A program made the position numbers and the translations under genes. A DNA stretch of 64,000 nucleotides, taken from assembly GCF_018137945.1 (NCBI RefSeq), contig NZ_CP073089.1, positions 992,001 through 1,056,000 on the forward strand, written 5' to 3'. Source of the DNA: Brevibacterium sp. W7.2 (lineage in GTDB: Bacteria > Actinomycetota > Actinomycetes > Actinomycetales > Brevibacteriaceae). This document shows positions 51,324-60,154 of the stretch, piece by piece. Each line of letters starts with the position of its first letter. Position 1 is the first letter of the stretch. A model generated the notes under the pieces. The model ran no database searches. It had not been told where the DNA came from and saw only the letters and a list, made by a program, of their open reading frames with translations.

Positions 51324-52451
51324 TCACACGTACGAGGTGCGCAGATCCCGGATGAGCGAGCGCGTCACTTCGGTGAGCGATCCGGTCGTGTGGAACACGT
51401 CCTGCAGGCGCTGGTAGGGCACCCCGCGCGCCATGAGATCGCTGATCGAGGCGAGCTCGCGCGCGCATCCGAGCCTCTCGGCCACCGGCGCCAGACGGAC
51501 GAGCTCGTCGGCGATGCACTCGGTGACGAGCCGCTCATCGGCTTGCGCGTTCTCGATGATGATCGCGTCCATCCCGTACCGCGCCGCCCGCCACTTGTTC
51601 TCGTCGTGGAACCAGTCGGGCATCGTCGGCAGGGTCTCTCCGGCGTCGAGGCGGGCGGAGAAGTCGTCGATGAGGCACTGGATGAACGCGGTCATCGCGG
51701 TGATCTCCTCGAGCGTCGGCAGCCCGTCGCACACCCGCACCTCGACGGTGCCCCAGTTCGGCGCGGGCCGGATGTCCCAGCGGATCTCGTTGAGATGGTC
51801 GATGATGCCGGTCGTGAGCATGTCGTCGACGTACTTCTCATACGCCGCCCACGAATCGAACTGGAACGGCAGACCGGCCGTCGGCAGCTGCTGGAACATC
51901 ATCGCCCGATTCGACGCGTACCCGGTGTCCGTCCCGCCCCAGAACGGGGAGGAGGCGCTGAGCGCCTGCAGGTGGGGGACGTAGGCGAGGAGCGCGTTGA
52001 TGATCGGCAGGACCTTGTCGCGCGAATCGACGCCGACGTGGACGTGGACGCCGAAGATCAGCATGTTCCGACCCCACCACTGCGTGCGGTCGACGAGTTC
52101 GAGGTACCGGTCCTTCGCCCGCACCTCCTGCGTCTGCCACTGGGCGAACGGGTGGGTGCCCGCCGACATCAGCTCGATGCCGCGATCCTCCGTCAGCGTC
52201 CGCAGCGCGCCCATCGAGGTCGCGAGGTCCTCGGCGACACCGGACACCGTCGTCTGCACATCGGTGACGAGCTCGATCGTGTTCGTCAGCATCTCGCCGA
52301 CGATCCGCTTCTCGAATGCGGGTGCGCGGTCGGCGACATCGGCCAGCAGGCTCTCCGCTGCGGGGGTGAGATCGAGACTCTCCCCGTCGAGGAGAGCCAG
52401 TTCCCATTCGACACCGAGGGTGGAACGGGGTGAACGTGCGAAATCGACCAT
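51324..52451 (-). CDS. GCS2-type glutamate-cysteine ligase-like enzyme
   Basis: ATP-dependent carboxylate-amine ligase of 375 residues of the YbdK/GCS2 family. Visible are RSTLGVEWELALLDGES, LMSAGTHPFAQWQ, GVHVHVGVDSRDKVLPIIN, SASSPFWGGTDTGYASNRAMM, WDIRPAPNWGTVEVRVCDGLPTLEE and FHDENKWRAARYGMDA. Members are weak gamma-glutamylcysteine ligases or act on other substrates; a role in low-molecular-weight thiols is possible but unproven. ATG 52451 is chosen for conservation and the -10 box 6 bases upstream. Confidence 0.9.
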   Translation of the reverse strand: MVDFARSPRSTLGVEWELALLDGESLDLTPAAESLLADVADRAPAFEKRIVGEMLTNTIELVTDVQTTVSGVAEDLATSMGALRTLTEDRGIELMSAGTHPFAQWQTQEVRAKDRYLELVDRTQWWGRNMLIFGVHVHVGVDSRDKVLPIINALLAYVPHLQALSASSPFWGGTDTGYASNRAMMFQQLPTAGLPFQFDSWAAYEKYVDDMLTTGIIDHLNEIRWDIRPAPNWGTVEVRVCDGLPTLEEITAMTAFIQCLIDDFSARLDAGETLPTMPDWFHDENKWRAARYGMDAIIIENAQADERLVTECIADELVRLAPVAERLGCARELASISDLMARGVPYQRLQDVFHTTGSLTEVTRSLIRDLRTSYV

Positions 52452-52457
52452 GGATCG

Positions 52458-52463
52458 ATCATA
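52458..52463 (-). promoter_or_regulatory. -10 box TATGAT of the GCS2-type gene, leaderless
   Basis: On the minus strand TATGAT lies 6 bases before the ATG at 52451 and no ribosome binding site is present. Confidence 0.55.
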
Positions 52464-52566
52464 GTGGCGCGCGTCCCCGACTCGAGACGCCGTCTTGCCC
52501 ACACGGGCATGAGATCGGTCTCCCACCCGCCGGCCGAGCGCGCGGACCGGGTTCAGGTGCGCCCAC

Positions 52567-52572
52567 TAGCAT
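52567..52572 (+). promoter_or_regulatory. -10 box TAGCAT of the NagZ-like gene, leaderless
   Basis: TAGCAT lies 6 bases before the ATG at 52579. GGGAG between them is short for a Shine-Dalgarno. Confidence 0.45.
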
Positions 52573-52578
52573 GGGAGC

Positions 52579-54204
52579 ATGCCAACACGTCTCACCCTCA
52601 CGGCACTGACCGCGGCACTCACCCTTGTCCTCGCCGGCTGTTCCGGCGGCAGCGCGGGGGAAACGGATGCCACGACGGATCCCTCGAGCGCCGAGGCGGG
52701 GGCGAGCTCGGCCGCCCCCACGAGCGCGCCGACGAGCGCGCCCCCGGCCCAGCCTGAGGACTTCGCCGACGAGGCCGCCGAGATCGTCGACTCCTTCTCC
52801 GACGAGCAGCTCGCCGGGTCCCTCATCATCGGCACCTGGGCCGGAGCGGGCTCCCAGGGCGCGGTCGACATGGTCAGGCAGAACAGCCTCGGCGGGGTCA
52901 TCGTCATGGCCGACAACCTCACGGAGACCCCCACGGCCGACGAGGTGAGCGCCCTGACCAAGGACATCGCCGGCGCGCGGACCACGGGCCAGCCGGTGTC
53001 GATCGGCGTCGATCAGGAAGGCGGCCCGGTCTCGCGCCTGAGCACCGCGGCGCTGCCGTTCCCGCCGCTCATGGCGCTTGCCGCCACCGGGGACGGGCAG
53101 CTGACGACGACGGCGACGACGGTGCAGGCGCGCAACCTCACCGACCTCGGCTTCACGATCGACTTCGCCCCCGACTCCGATGTCACGGTCGGACCCGAGG
53201 ACGTCGCGATCAACGTGCGCTCGGCCGGCAGCGACCCCAAGGCCGTCGCCGAGGTGGTCGCCCAGGCCGTCGACGGCTACGAAGCGGGTGGGGTCGCGAG
53301 CTCCGCGAAGCACTTCCCCGGCCACGGTCGCCTCACCGTCGACTCGCATGAGAGCCTGCCGGTGTCGGAGAAGTCGATCGACGAGCTCGAGAGCACGGAC
53401 CTGCTGCCCTTCAAGTCCGCGGTCGAGGCCGGGGTGCCGCTCGTGATGATGGGCCACATCGGGCTGCCGGACGCGAAGACGACCCCGGCGAGCCTCAACC
53501 CGGACGCCTACGCGGCGATGCGCGACAAGCTCGGCTTCGACGGGGTCGCGATCACCGATGCGCTCAACATGGAGGCCGTGCCCCAGAACGAGAACGGCGG
53601 GGAGACCGTGACCGCGCTCAAGGCCGGCGCCGACCTCGCGCTCATGCCCCCGGACGCCGCAGCCGCACAGAAGGCGATCGTCGCGGCGCTGGGGGATGGG
53701 ACGCTGACGAAGGACGACCTCGTCGAGAAGTCCCGCCGGGTCGTTGCGATGCAGCTGGCCACCGCGGAGACGCAGAAGGGCGTTGCGGGGTCTGACGCCG
53801 GCGCTGAGGATCCCGAGGCCGTGCTCACCGAGGTCGCCGAGAAGTCGCTGACCGTGCTCAAGGGCGACTGCGAGTTCGCGGGCACCGAGTCGATCTCGAT
53901 CGTCGGCGGCAGCGAGAAGGAGAAGGCCGCCCTGGGCAAGGCGGCCGAGTCCGCGGGGCTGACCGTCGGCTCCGGTGGGACGACGGTGAGTCTGAGTCCG
54001 AAGACCTCCGCCGAGGTGGCCGTCGGCACCGCTGCCCCGTGGACGATGCGCAGCACCACGGCGAAGACCGCGGTGACCGCCTACGATTCCAATCCCTACG
54101 CGCTCGAGGCGGTCGCGAAGTGGCTCAAGGGCGACCTCACCGCCACAGGATCGCTGCCGGTCAACTACGACGGCAGCGACGCAGCGCCGTCGTGCAGTGG
54201 GTGA
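52579..54204 (+). CDS. GH3 beta-N-acetylhexosaminidase lipoprotein, NagZ-like
   Basis: Probably removes GlcNAc from cell-wall fragments. The 541 residues start with a signal peptide and lipobox VLAGC (Cys near residue 21), then a Thr/Ser/Pro-rich linker. The GH3 barrel has GVDQEGGPVSRL, FTIDFAPDSDV, SSAKHFPGHGRLTVDSHESLP (substrate motif, near residue 250) and GVAITDALNMEAV with the nucleophile Asp near 322. A C-terminal alpha/beta domain follows (about 410-530). It is outside the membrane, unlike cytosolic NagZ of Gram-negatives. It ends 1 base before the convergent lipoprotein gene. Confidence 0.9.
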   Translation: MPTRLTLTALTAALTLVLAGCSGGSAGETDATTDPSSAEAGASSAAPTSAPTSAPPAQPEDFADEAAEIVDSFSDEQLAGSLIIGTWAGAGSQGAVDMVRQNSLGGVIVMADNLTETPTADEVSALTKDIAGARTTGQPVSIGVDQEGGPVSRLSTAALPFPPLMALAATGDGQLTTTATTVQARNLTDLGFTIDFAPDSDVTVGPEDVAINVRSAGSDPKAVAEVVAQAVDGYEAGGVASSAKHFPGHGRLTVDSHESLPVSEKSIDELESTDLLPFKSAVEAGVPLVMMGHIGLPDAKTTPASLNPDAYAAMRDKLGFDGVAITDALNMEAVPQNENGGETVTALKAGADLALMPPDAAAAQKAIVAALGDGTLTKDDLVEKSRRVVAMQLATAETQKGVAGSDAGAEDPEAVLTEVAEKSLTVLKGDCEFAGTESISIVGGSEKEKAALGKAAESAGLTVGSGGTTVSLSPKTSAEVAVGTAAPWTMRSTTAKTAVTAYDSNPYALEAVAKWLKGDLTATGSLPVNYDGSDAAPSCSG

Positions 54205-54205
54205 G

Positions 54206-55252
54206 TCAGTCGAGCTGCTTGCCGTACGCGGCGGCGATGTCGTCGAGGACGGTGCCCAGCGCGAGGTAGCCCTGCCCGCGCATCCACGCCTCGAAGTCGA
54301 CGGGGTGGACATTGCCGGCCTCGACTGCGGGGATGGCCTGCCAGATCGGTGAGGCCGCGACCTCATCGACGACGCCCTCCTCGGTGCTGTAGACGAAGAT
54401 GTGGTCGCCGAGGCTGCCCGGCAGCAGCTCGAGGCTCGTCTCGACGTAGCCGCCCTCGCCGACGCTCGTGCCCTCGGCCGGCGGAGCGAACGTCAGTCCG
54501 GCGTCGGTCATCGCAACCCCGGCGTTCGTCTCCTCCATCATCACGCGCACCTCGTCGGGTCGCAGGCGCACCTGCGAGACCGGCTTGGCCGCTTCGGGAT
54601 CGTCGGCGAGCTGCGCCTTGAGGTCGGCGGCGCGGGACTCGTAGGCCCGGGCGGCCTCATCCATCTCCGCGGTGCGGTCGAGTGCGGCCCCGACCTGGGC
54701 GGCAAGGCCCTTGGGGTCCTGCTCGCCGACGACGACGGGCACCGTCGGTGCGATGTCGGAGTACTCGTCGAACATCGTGTCGTCGAGGCCGGCACCGCCC
54801 GAGGCGTTCATGAGGATGAGGTCGGGTTCGAGCGCGGCCACGAACTCGAGGTCGATCTCCTCGTCGGAGTCTCCGATGCGCGTGACCGAGTCGTCGTCGA
54901 GGCCGACGTAGTCGGGCAGTCCCGCGAACGACATCGGCGAGCCGACGGGCGTGACTCCGGCTGCGACGCTCGAGTCGAGGAGCGCCGTCGACGTGACGAC
55001 GACCCGTTCGTAGTCGGTCGGGGCCTCGAAGGTGCCGAGCTCGGTCTTCACGGAGTAGGTGTCCGCCGAGGCGGCCCCCGCTGTCTCCGCGTCGGTGCCG
55101 CACCCGCTGAGGACACTGACCGTGAGCACGGCGGCCGACAGCGCGAGGCTGCCGCGCACGGCTGAGAGCCGACCCGATCGCGTCGGGCAACGGCGGGCGC
55201 TGTCGGGACGGGAGCCGGTGGGCAGGGAGCCGGATGGCAGGGTCTCGGGCAC
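54206..55252 (-). CDS. Iron-siderophore ABC transporter binding lipoprotein
   Basis: FepB/FhuD-type binding protein of 348 residues. After an unusually long basic N-terminus comes a hydrophobic stretch and lipobox VLSGC (near residue 51). The two-lobe fold shows YERVVVTSTALLDSSVAAGVTPVG, LEFVAALEPDLILMNASGG, YSDIAPTVPVV, DEVRVMMEETNAGVAMTDAG and WQAIPAVEAGNVHPVDFEAW. GTG 55252 follows AGAGGA at 7 bases. A DtxR/IdeR-like box upstream predicts iron repression. Permease and ATPase genes are not adjacent. Confidence 0.9.
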   Translation of the reverse strand: MPETLPSGSLPTGSRPDSARRCPTRSGRLSAVRGSLALSAAVLTVSVLSGCGTDAETAGAASADTYSVKTELGTFEAPTDYERVVVTSTALLDSSVAAGVTPVGSPMSFAGLPDYVGLDDDSVTRIGDSDEEIDLEFVAALEPDLILMNASGGAGLDDTMFDEYSDIAPTVPVVVGEQDPKGLAAQVGAALDRTAEMDEAARAYESRAADLKAQLADDPEAAKPVSQVRLRPDEVRVMMEETNAGVAMTDAGLTFAPPAEGTSVGEGGYVETSLELLPGSLGDHIFVYSTEEGVVDEVAASPIWQAIPAVEAGNVHPVDFEAWMRGQGYLALGTVLDDIAAAYGKQLD

Positions 55253-55289
55253 GGAGCAGTCCTCTTTCGTCCTCAGGGAATCGGCGTGC

Positions 55290-55308
55290 AAGATTAGCCT
55301 AGCCTCAG
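55290..55308 (-). promoter_or_regulatory. DtxR/IdeR-like iron box
   Basis: Read on the minus strand, TGAGGCTAGGCTAATCTTG resembles the iron box TTAGGTTAGGCTAACCTAA at 13 of 19 positions by eye. It sits 38 bases upstream of the siderophore-binding protein start, in the promoter position. Confidence 0.7.
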
Positions 55309-55381
55309 CTGCGGGACGGATGGCCCTGCGCATCGATGAATGAGACGAGCCGCACACCCTGCCCCTCACCGCACCGCGGAA

Positions 55382-56005
55382 TCACCGCATCCGGGGGTCC
55401 TCGGTGGGGTCGGCGTACTGCTGCGGGCAGCCGTCGGTCTGCGCCTCCGGCCGGAGCTCGTAGTGCCACGCCTCGTTGCCGTAGATCTGGCACAGCCCGA
55501 AGTCGGCGCCGTGCTGGGAGAGCCAGCTCGAGGCGTCCATCGGGCCGATGTCGACGGCATCTCCGGACACGTGCGGCGAGGTCTCGGGGGTGGCGACCCA
55601 CCGTGCGGCTTCGGCCTTCGACCCGTAGGTGGAGACGGCGTCGTCGAGCAGACCGGCCTGGTAGGCCGCCGATCGCCGCCCGCTGTTGACGGTGAACGTC
55701 ACGCCGTCGAGGCGCGCGGACTCGGCGGCCGCGGTCACCGCTGTGCGCAGATCGGCGTCGAGCCCGGAGATGCCCGGCAGTTCGGTGTCGGTGATGCGGG
55801 CGTCGTCGGGCAGGGCGCCGTTGTCGGTGTCGCGGACGTTCGCGTCGATCGACGCCCCGACTCCCGCCTCGCCGGTCTGGGACTCCGCCTGCACCGCGCA
55901 GCCGGCGAGGGCGGCGACGAGCAGGACGGCGAGTCCGACGGCCACGGCGAAGACGCCGAGGCGGTCGGTGGCGGTTGGGACGGATGCTGCGGTTCTCGTG
56001 GTCAT
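55382..56005 (-). CDS. VanY-like D-Ala-D-Ala carboxypeptidase lipoprotein
   Basis: M15B-type zinc peptidase of 207 residues that trims peptidoglycan stem peptides. The signal sequence ends in ALAGC (Cys near residue 36), a likely lipid anchor. Zinc and catalytic motifs are visible: SGRRSAAYQAGLLDD, SPHVSGDAVDIG (His and Asp ligands) and EAWHYEL (catalytic Glu and His ligand). It is divergent from a two-component system, an arrangement like vanY with vanR-vanS. Confidence 0.9.
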   Translation of the reverse strand: MTTRTAASVPTATDRLGVFAVAVGLAVLLVAALAGCAVQAESQTGEAGVGASIDANVRDTDNGALPDDARITDTELPGISGLDADLRTAVTAAAESARLDGVTFTVNSGRRSAAYQAGLLDDAVSTYGSKAEAARWVATPETSPHVSGDAVDIGPMDASSWLSQHGADFGLCQIYGNEAWHYELRPEAQTDGCPQQYADPTEDPRMR

Positions 56006-56079
56006 GCCTTCAGTCAACGCAGTCGACTGTTGCCGGAGCGTATGCGGAAATCGATATGTTCGCGATACATCCGGGCCAT

Positions 56080-56085
56080 TACGCT
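56080..56085 (+). promoter_or_regulatory. -10 box TACGCT of the response-regulator gene, leaderless
   Basis: TACGCT lies 7 bases before the ATG at 56093. The 87-bp divergent region also holds the partially symmetric TATGCGGAAATCGATATGTTCGCGATA, which may bind the regulator. Confidence 0.5.
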
Positions 56086-56092
56086 GATCCCT

Positions 56093-56779
56093 ATGCGCGT
56101 ACTGATCGTCGAGGACGAACCCGAGATGGCCGAGGCCGTCCGCAGCGGTCTCCGCCTGGAGGCCATCGCCGCCGACATCGCCGGCGACGGTGACCAGGCG
56201 CTCGAGATGCTCGCGGTCAACGACTACGACATCGCCGTGCTCGACCGTGACATCCCCGGACCCTCCGGCGACGAGGTGGCCCGCCAGATCGTCGCCGCCG
56301 GCACCGGCATGCCGATCCTCATGCTCACCGCCGCCGATCGCCTCGACGACAAGACGACGGGGTTCGCCCTCGGCGCGGACGACTACCTGACGAAGCCCTT
56401 CGAACTCGCCGAGCTCGTGCTGCGTCTGCGCTCCCTCGACCGGCGCCGGTCCCAGCACCGGGCGCCGGTGCTCGAGGTCGCGGGTCTTCGCCTCGACCCG
56501 TTCCGCCGGGAGATCTACCGTGACGGCCGGTATGTCGCTCTCACCCGCAAGCAGTTCGCGGTGCTCGAGGTGCTCATGCGCGCCGACGGCGGAGTCGTCA
56601 GCGCCGAGGAGCTGCTCGAGAAGGCCTGGGACGAGAACGCCGACCCGTTCACCAATGCCGTGCGGATCACGGTCTCGGCCCTGCGCAAGCGCCTCGGCGA
56701 GCCCTGGCTCATCGCGACGGTGCCCGGCGTCGGCTATCGCATCGCGGACCCGAGCGCCGAGGCGGCCGACCGTGGCTGA
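56093..56779 (+). CDS. OmpR/PhoB-family response regulator, VanR-like
   Basis: DNA-binding regulator of 228 residues. The receiver domain starts MRVLIVEDEPEMAEAV; the phosphorylation Asp is in IAVLDRDIPGPSGDEVA (near residue 51), and the Thr and Lys switch residues are in LMLTAADRLDD and DYLTKPFELAELVLRLR. The C-terminal winged helix has LTRKQFAVLEVLMRADGGVVSAEELLEKAWDENADPFTNAVRITVSALRKRLG. It overlaps the kinase gene by 8 bases and is divergent from the VanY-like gene, its probable target. Confidence 0.92.
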   Translation: MRVLIVEDEPEMAEAVRSGLRLEAIAADIAGDGDQALEMLAVNDYDIAVLDRDIPGPSGDEVARQIVAAGTGMPILMLTAADRLDDKTTGFALGADDYLTKPFELAELVLRLRSLDRRRSQHRAPVLEVAGLRLDPFRREIYRDGRYVALTRKQFAVLEVLMRADGGVVSAEELLEKAWDENADPFTNAVRITVSALRKRLGEPWLIATVPGVGYRIADPSAEAADRG

Positions 56780-57983
56780 GCCGCGACCCCGCGGACTGAG
56801 CGTCCGGTGGCAGCTGACGCTCAGCTACGCCGGGTTCCTCATCGTCGCCGGCATCCTCCTGCTCGCCGTCGTCTGGATCTTCCTCCTGCGCTATGTCCCC
56901 AACGTGCCGATCAGCGCCCCCGACGGCTTCGTCCCCAATCGCTCCGATCTGCAGCGGGCGTTCTTCCCCGCCGCGGCGGCGACCTTGGGGTTCCTCCTCG
57001 TCGTCGGGCTGGCCGGAGGATGGTTCCTCGCCGGCCGCATGCTCACCCCGCTGGCGAGGATCACCCGGGCGGCCCGGGCGGTGTCCGCCGGCGAGTTCTC
57101 CCACCGCATCCGGATGAGCGGGCGCCAGGATGAGATCCGGGAGCTCGCCGACGTCTTCGATGCGATGCTCACCCGGGTCGAGGCCCACGTCGCCGAACAG
57201 CAGCGCTTCGCCGCGAACGCCTCCCATGAGCTGCGGACCCCGCTGGCCATCACGCAGGCGGTCCTCGATGTCGCGCAGCGCGAGCCCGACCGCGAGCACA
57301 GCGCCGATCTCGCTCAGCTGCGCGCGGTCAACGACCGTGCGATCGCGCTCACCGAGGCGCTCCTCCTGCTCAGCCGCGCCGGCAATGAGATCCGCGACGT
57401 CGAGCCGGTCGACCTCTCCCTCCTCGCCGAGGATGCCGTGGAGACCCTGCTGCCGTTCGCCGAATCGCGGGGGATCGACGTCGAATTCGACACCCAGCCG
57501 GCCACAGCGCTGGGGTCGCCGGTGCTGCTGTCCCAGGTGGTGACGAACCTCGTCCACAACGCCATCGTCCACAACCTCCCGGCCGGCGGCTCGCTGCGCG
57601 TGCGCACAGGCCGGCAGCCGGCACCGGACGGCACCGGTCCGTGGGCGTGGGTGAGCGTCGAGAACACCGGAGCGGTCATCAGCCCCGAAGCGGTTGCGAC
57701 CCTCACCGAACCGTTCCAGCGCGGCGGCAGGCGCACCCGCGACAGCAGCCACGCAGGGGTCGGCCTCGGCCTCGCGATCGTCGCGCGCATCGTCGCCACC
57801 CATCGCGGCCGTCTCACCCTCACCCCGCTGGCCGGCGGGGGACTCCGCGTCGACGTCGGCCTGCCCGCAGCCCACCAGCCGGTTCAGGGGCGGAGCATAG
57901 CGGACCGCGGCACGGATGCTCAGCTGCCGGTGGCGATCCCGCGGCCCGGGTCGGAGGACCAGCCGGACCAGCTCGCCGAGTAG
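56772..57983 (+). CDS. Sensor histidine kinase, VanS-like
   Basis: Membrane kinase of 403 residues. Two helices lie at about residues 15-38 and 63-86, with a short extracellular loop of about 25 residues. Then comes a HAMP linker (GRMLTPLARITRAARAVSAGEFSHRI), the H-box NASHELRTPLAITQ (His near 155), the N-box NLVHNAIVHN and the G-box GVGLGLAIVARIVATHRGRLTLTPL. The last 64 bases overlap the convergent sulfurtransferase gene on the other strand, coding an unconserved tail. GTG 56772 overlaps the regulator gene. Confidence 0.9.
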   Translation: MAEPRPRGLSVRWQLTLSYAGFLIVAGILLLAVVWIFLLRYVPNVPISAPDGFVPNRSDLQRAFFPAAAATLGFLLVVGLAGGWFLAGRMLTPLARITRAARAVSAGEFSHRIRMSGRQDEIRELADVFDAMLTRVEAHVAEQQRFAANASHELRTPLAITQAVLDVAQREPDREHSADLAQLRAVNDRAIALTEALLLLSRAGNEIRDVEPVDLSLLAEDAVETLLPFAESRGIDVEFDTQPATALGSPVLLSQVVTNLVHNAIVHNLPAGGSLRVRTGRQPAPDGTGPWAWVSVENTGAVISPEAVATLTEPFQRGGRRTRDSSHAGVGLGLAIVARIVATHRGRLTLTPLAGGGLRVDVGLPAAHQPVQGRSIADRGTDAQLPVAIPRPGSEDQPDQLAE

Positions 57984-58753
57984 AGGCTCGAGCCGACCCC
58001 GAGGGTCGCGAGCACCATCGCGTTGTGGCACGCGGTGACCCCGGATCCGCAGTAGACGGCGACCGACTCCTCGAGGGCGCCGAGGTCGCCGAAGCGCTCG
58101 CGGAGGTCGACCTCGGAGAGGATGTAGCCGTCGGCGGTGTTCTCCGTCGCCGGGGCGTTCCGCGCTCCGGGAATGTGGCCGGCGACCGCGTCGAGGGGTT
58201 CGGTCTCCCCGCGGAACCGCTCGGGGGCGCGGGCGTCGAGGAGCACGCCGTCCCAGGACTCGGCGGTGTCGGCGTCGATGACGGGCATCGACCCGGGAGT
58301 GATGACGACGGTGGAGGGGGCGACGGCTGCGGCCTCACCGAATTCGAGGTCGCCGCCGGCGGAGACCCAGGCGTCGATCCCGCCGTCGAGGACACGGGCG
58401 TGCAGTCCCGCCCAACGCAGCAGCCACCAGGCTCGCGCCGCGCCGAGTCCGGAGTTGTCGTCATAGACGACGACCTCCGTCTCCGGGGTGATGCCCCAGG
58501 TCCGGACCGTGGTCTGGAACTGCTCGGGACTCGGCAGGGGGTGGCGCCCGGCGCGCGGATCGGTCTGACCGTGATCGGCGAGGTCGGTGTCGAGGTCGAC
58601 GTAGAGCGCGTGCGGCAGGTGACCGCGTGCGAAGTCGTCCCGGCCATCGGGTTTGAGCTGGGTCCAGCGGACGTCGAGCAGCCTCGGCGGGGTCCGGCCC
58701 ATCGTCTGGGTGAGGAGCTCTTGCGCGGTGATGAGGACATCGGTTCGGGTCAT
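57920..58753 (-). CDS. Thiosulfate/3-mercaptopyruvate sulfurtransferase
   Basis: Two-rhodanese-domain sulfurtransferase of 277 residues. The N-terminal inactive repeat has LLDVRWTQLKPDGRDDFARGHLPHALYVDLDTDLAD, and the active repeat has the loop YCGSGVTACHNAMVLATLG (Cys near residue 235). It ends WSGWSSDPGRGIATGS, typical of the family. CGSGVTA favours 3-mercaptopyruvate or thiosulfate as donor. The start ATG 58753 has AAGGAGA upstream. Confidence 0.92.
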   Translation of the reverse strand: MTRTDVLITAQELLTQTMGRTPPRLLDVRWTQLKPDGRDDFARGHLPHALYVDLDTDLADHGQTDPRAGRHPLPSPEQFQTTVRTWGITPETEVVVYDDNSGLGAARAWWLLRWAGLHARVLDGGIDAWVSAGGDLEFGEAAAVAPSTVVITPGSMPVIDADTAESWDGVLLDARAPERFRGETEPLDAVAGHIPGARNAPATENTADGYILSEVDLRERFGDLGALEESVAVYCGSGVTACHNAMVLATLGVGSSLYSASWSGWSSDPGRGIATGS

Positions 58754-58814
58754 CGGATCTCCTTGGCTCGGGTCGATCTCCTGCGATCGCCTCCGCTGCT
58801 GACTCTACGTCCCC

Positions 58815-60068
58815 TCAGGACTCCGGGGCAGTCCCGGGTGCCGTGAACGGCTGGGTGAGGAGGACGACGTGCTTGTCGCCGAGGCGGGTGAAGACGAGGG
58901 TGGCGCGCTCGCCCTTCGGCAGCTTGAGCTGGCGTCGCACCTGGTCGGGGACGATGTCGGCGCCGCGCTTCTTGATGACGACCGAGCCGATGCCGCGGGC
59001 GATGAGCTCCTTGCGCAGGCTCGGGATCTTCGCCGGGAGGACATCGACGATCTCGTACGCGGTGACCCCTGCCGCGGCCGGTCCGGTCGGGGCGACATCG
59101 GTCGTGAGGTAGGCGATCGACGGGTTGAGCCGGCGCGCCTGCAGGGGACCGGTGAGCGCCGTGACGAGCCCCGCGCGGACGATCGCGCCGTCGGGTTCGA
59201 GGAGATACTCGCCGAGGCGGCCGATGCCGTCCTCGTCGGCCGCCGGCACATCGTCCTCGTGGACGAGGAGGGTGCGCTCGCCCATGACGAGCGCGCTGCG
59301 CCCGGGCCGCTGCCGGGCCGCTCCGAAGTAGAGGCAGACCTCGACGACGTCGCCGTCGTGGGAGACCCACTGGGCCTCCGCGCCTGCGGGAATGAGGTCA
59401 TGGTCGAGGGCGGGGCCCAGCTTGACCCCGGCCGCATGGGCCTTCGCCGCGCGGTCGACGACCCAGGTCAGGGACGGGGAGAATTCGTCGGGGTCGGCGA
59501 TGCGCGCGGTCGCCCCGCGGGCATTCGCGCGACCGACGCGGCGGCGAGCCGGATCGAACCACAGGGCGTCGGCGCCGACGATCTCCGCGTGCTCGGCCAG
59601 CCCGTGCGCGACCTCGGCGCCGGGCAGGTGACGGAGGTTGAAGGCGGCGATCGCGGCGGTGACCTCGTCGGCGTCGACGGCGCGGACCTCGGCGCCGAGG
59701 CCGGCGAACGCGAACGCATCGAAGCCGATCCCGCAGCCGAGGTCGGCGATGCGGACGGGGGAGTCGGAGCCGTCGGCCCGCCCGGCGGCGAGCAGCCGCT
59801 GCGCGTGGTGGGCGGCGACGGGCAGGCGGGTGGCCTGGGCGAGGCCGTCACGGGTGAAGAGCATCTCCGCGGCGTAAGGACCGAGCTTGCCGACGGCCTC
59901 CGTGCGCAGCTGCGCCTGCGTGAGCAGGGCCGCGGTCACCTCGGCGGAGAACCCCTCCTTGCGCAGCGCCGCTGAGCGGGCGAGATCGCCTGTGGGCAGA
60001 TCATCGATCCGGTCGAGACGGTCGAGGACGGAGACGTCGAGGAGTTCGGCCAGAGTCGTGCGATCCAT
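58815..60068 (-). CDS. Class I SAM methyltransferase with THUMP-like domain
   Basis: Protein of 417 residues. An N-terminal helical part (about 1-95) precedes a Rossmann methyltransferase core with IADLGCGIGFDAFAFAGLGAEVRAVDAD (SAM-binding motif near residue 107) and LWFDPARR. A C-terminal THUMP-like domain ends near IGSVVIKKRGADIVPDQVRRQLKLPKG. This actinobacterial family has no assigned substrate; RNA is likely given the THUMP-like part. It is divergent from ksgA. Confidence 0.85.
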   Translation of the reverse strand: MDRTTLAELLDVSVLDRLDRIDDLPTGDLARSAALRKEGFSAEVTAALLTQAQLRTEAVGKLGPYAAEMLFTRDGLAQATRLPVAAHHAQRLLAAGRADGSDSPVRIADLGCGIGFDAFAFAGLGAEVRAVDADEVTAAIAAFNLRHLPGAEVAHGLAEHAEIVGADALWFDPARRRVGRANARGATARIADPDEFSPSLTWVVDRAAKAHAAGVKLGPALDHDLIPAGAEAQWVSHDGDVVEVCLYFGAARQRPGRSALVMGERTLLVHEDDVPAADEDGIGRLGEYLLEPDGAIVRAGLVTALTGPLQARRLNPSIAYLTTDVAPTGPAAAGVTAYEIVDVLPAKIPSLRKELIARGIGSVVIKKRGADIVPDQVRRQLKLPKGERATLVFTRLGDKHVVLLTQPFTAPGTAPES

Positions 60069-60075
60069 GGGGGCC

Positions 60076-60081
60076 AGCCTA
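60076..60081 (-). promoter_or_regulatory. -10 box TAGGCT of the THUMP-like methyltransferase, leaderless
   Basis: On the minus strand TAGGCT lies 7 bases before the ATG at 60068. No Shine-Dalgarno is present (the intervening bases are GGCCCCC). Confidence 0.55.
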
Positions 60082-60154
60082 ACGTTTCCGGGTCACCCGC
60101 AGGTCACGGGGGATCACGGGCACCGTCACGGCGAGCGTTCCCGAGACCGTGAGG

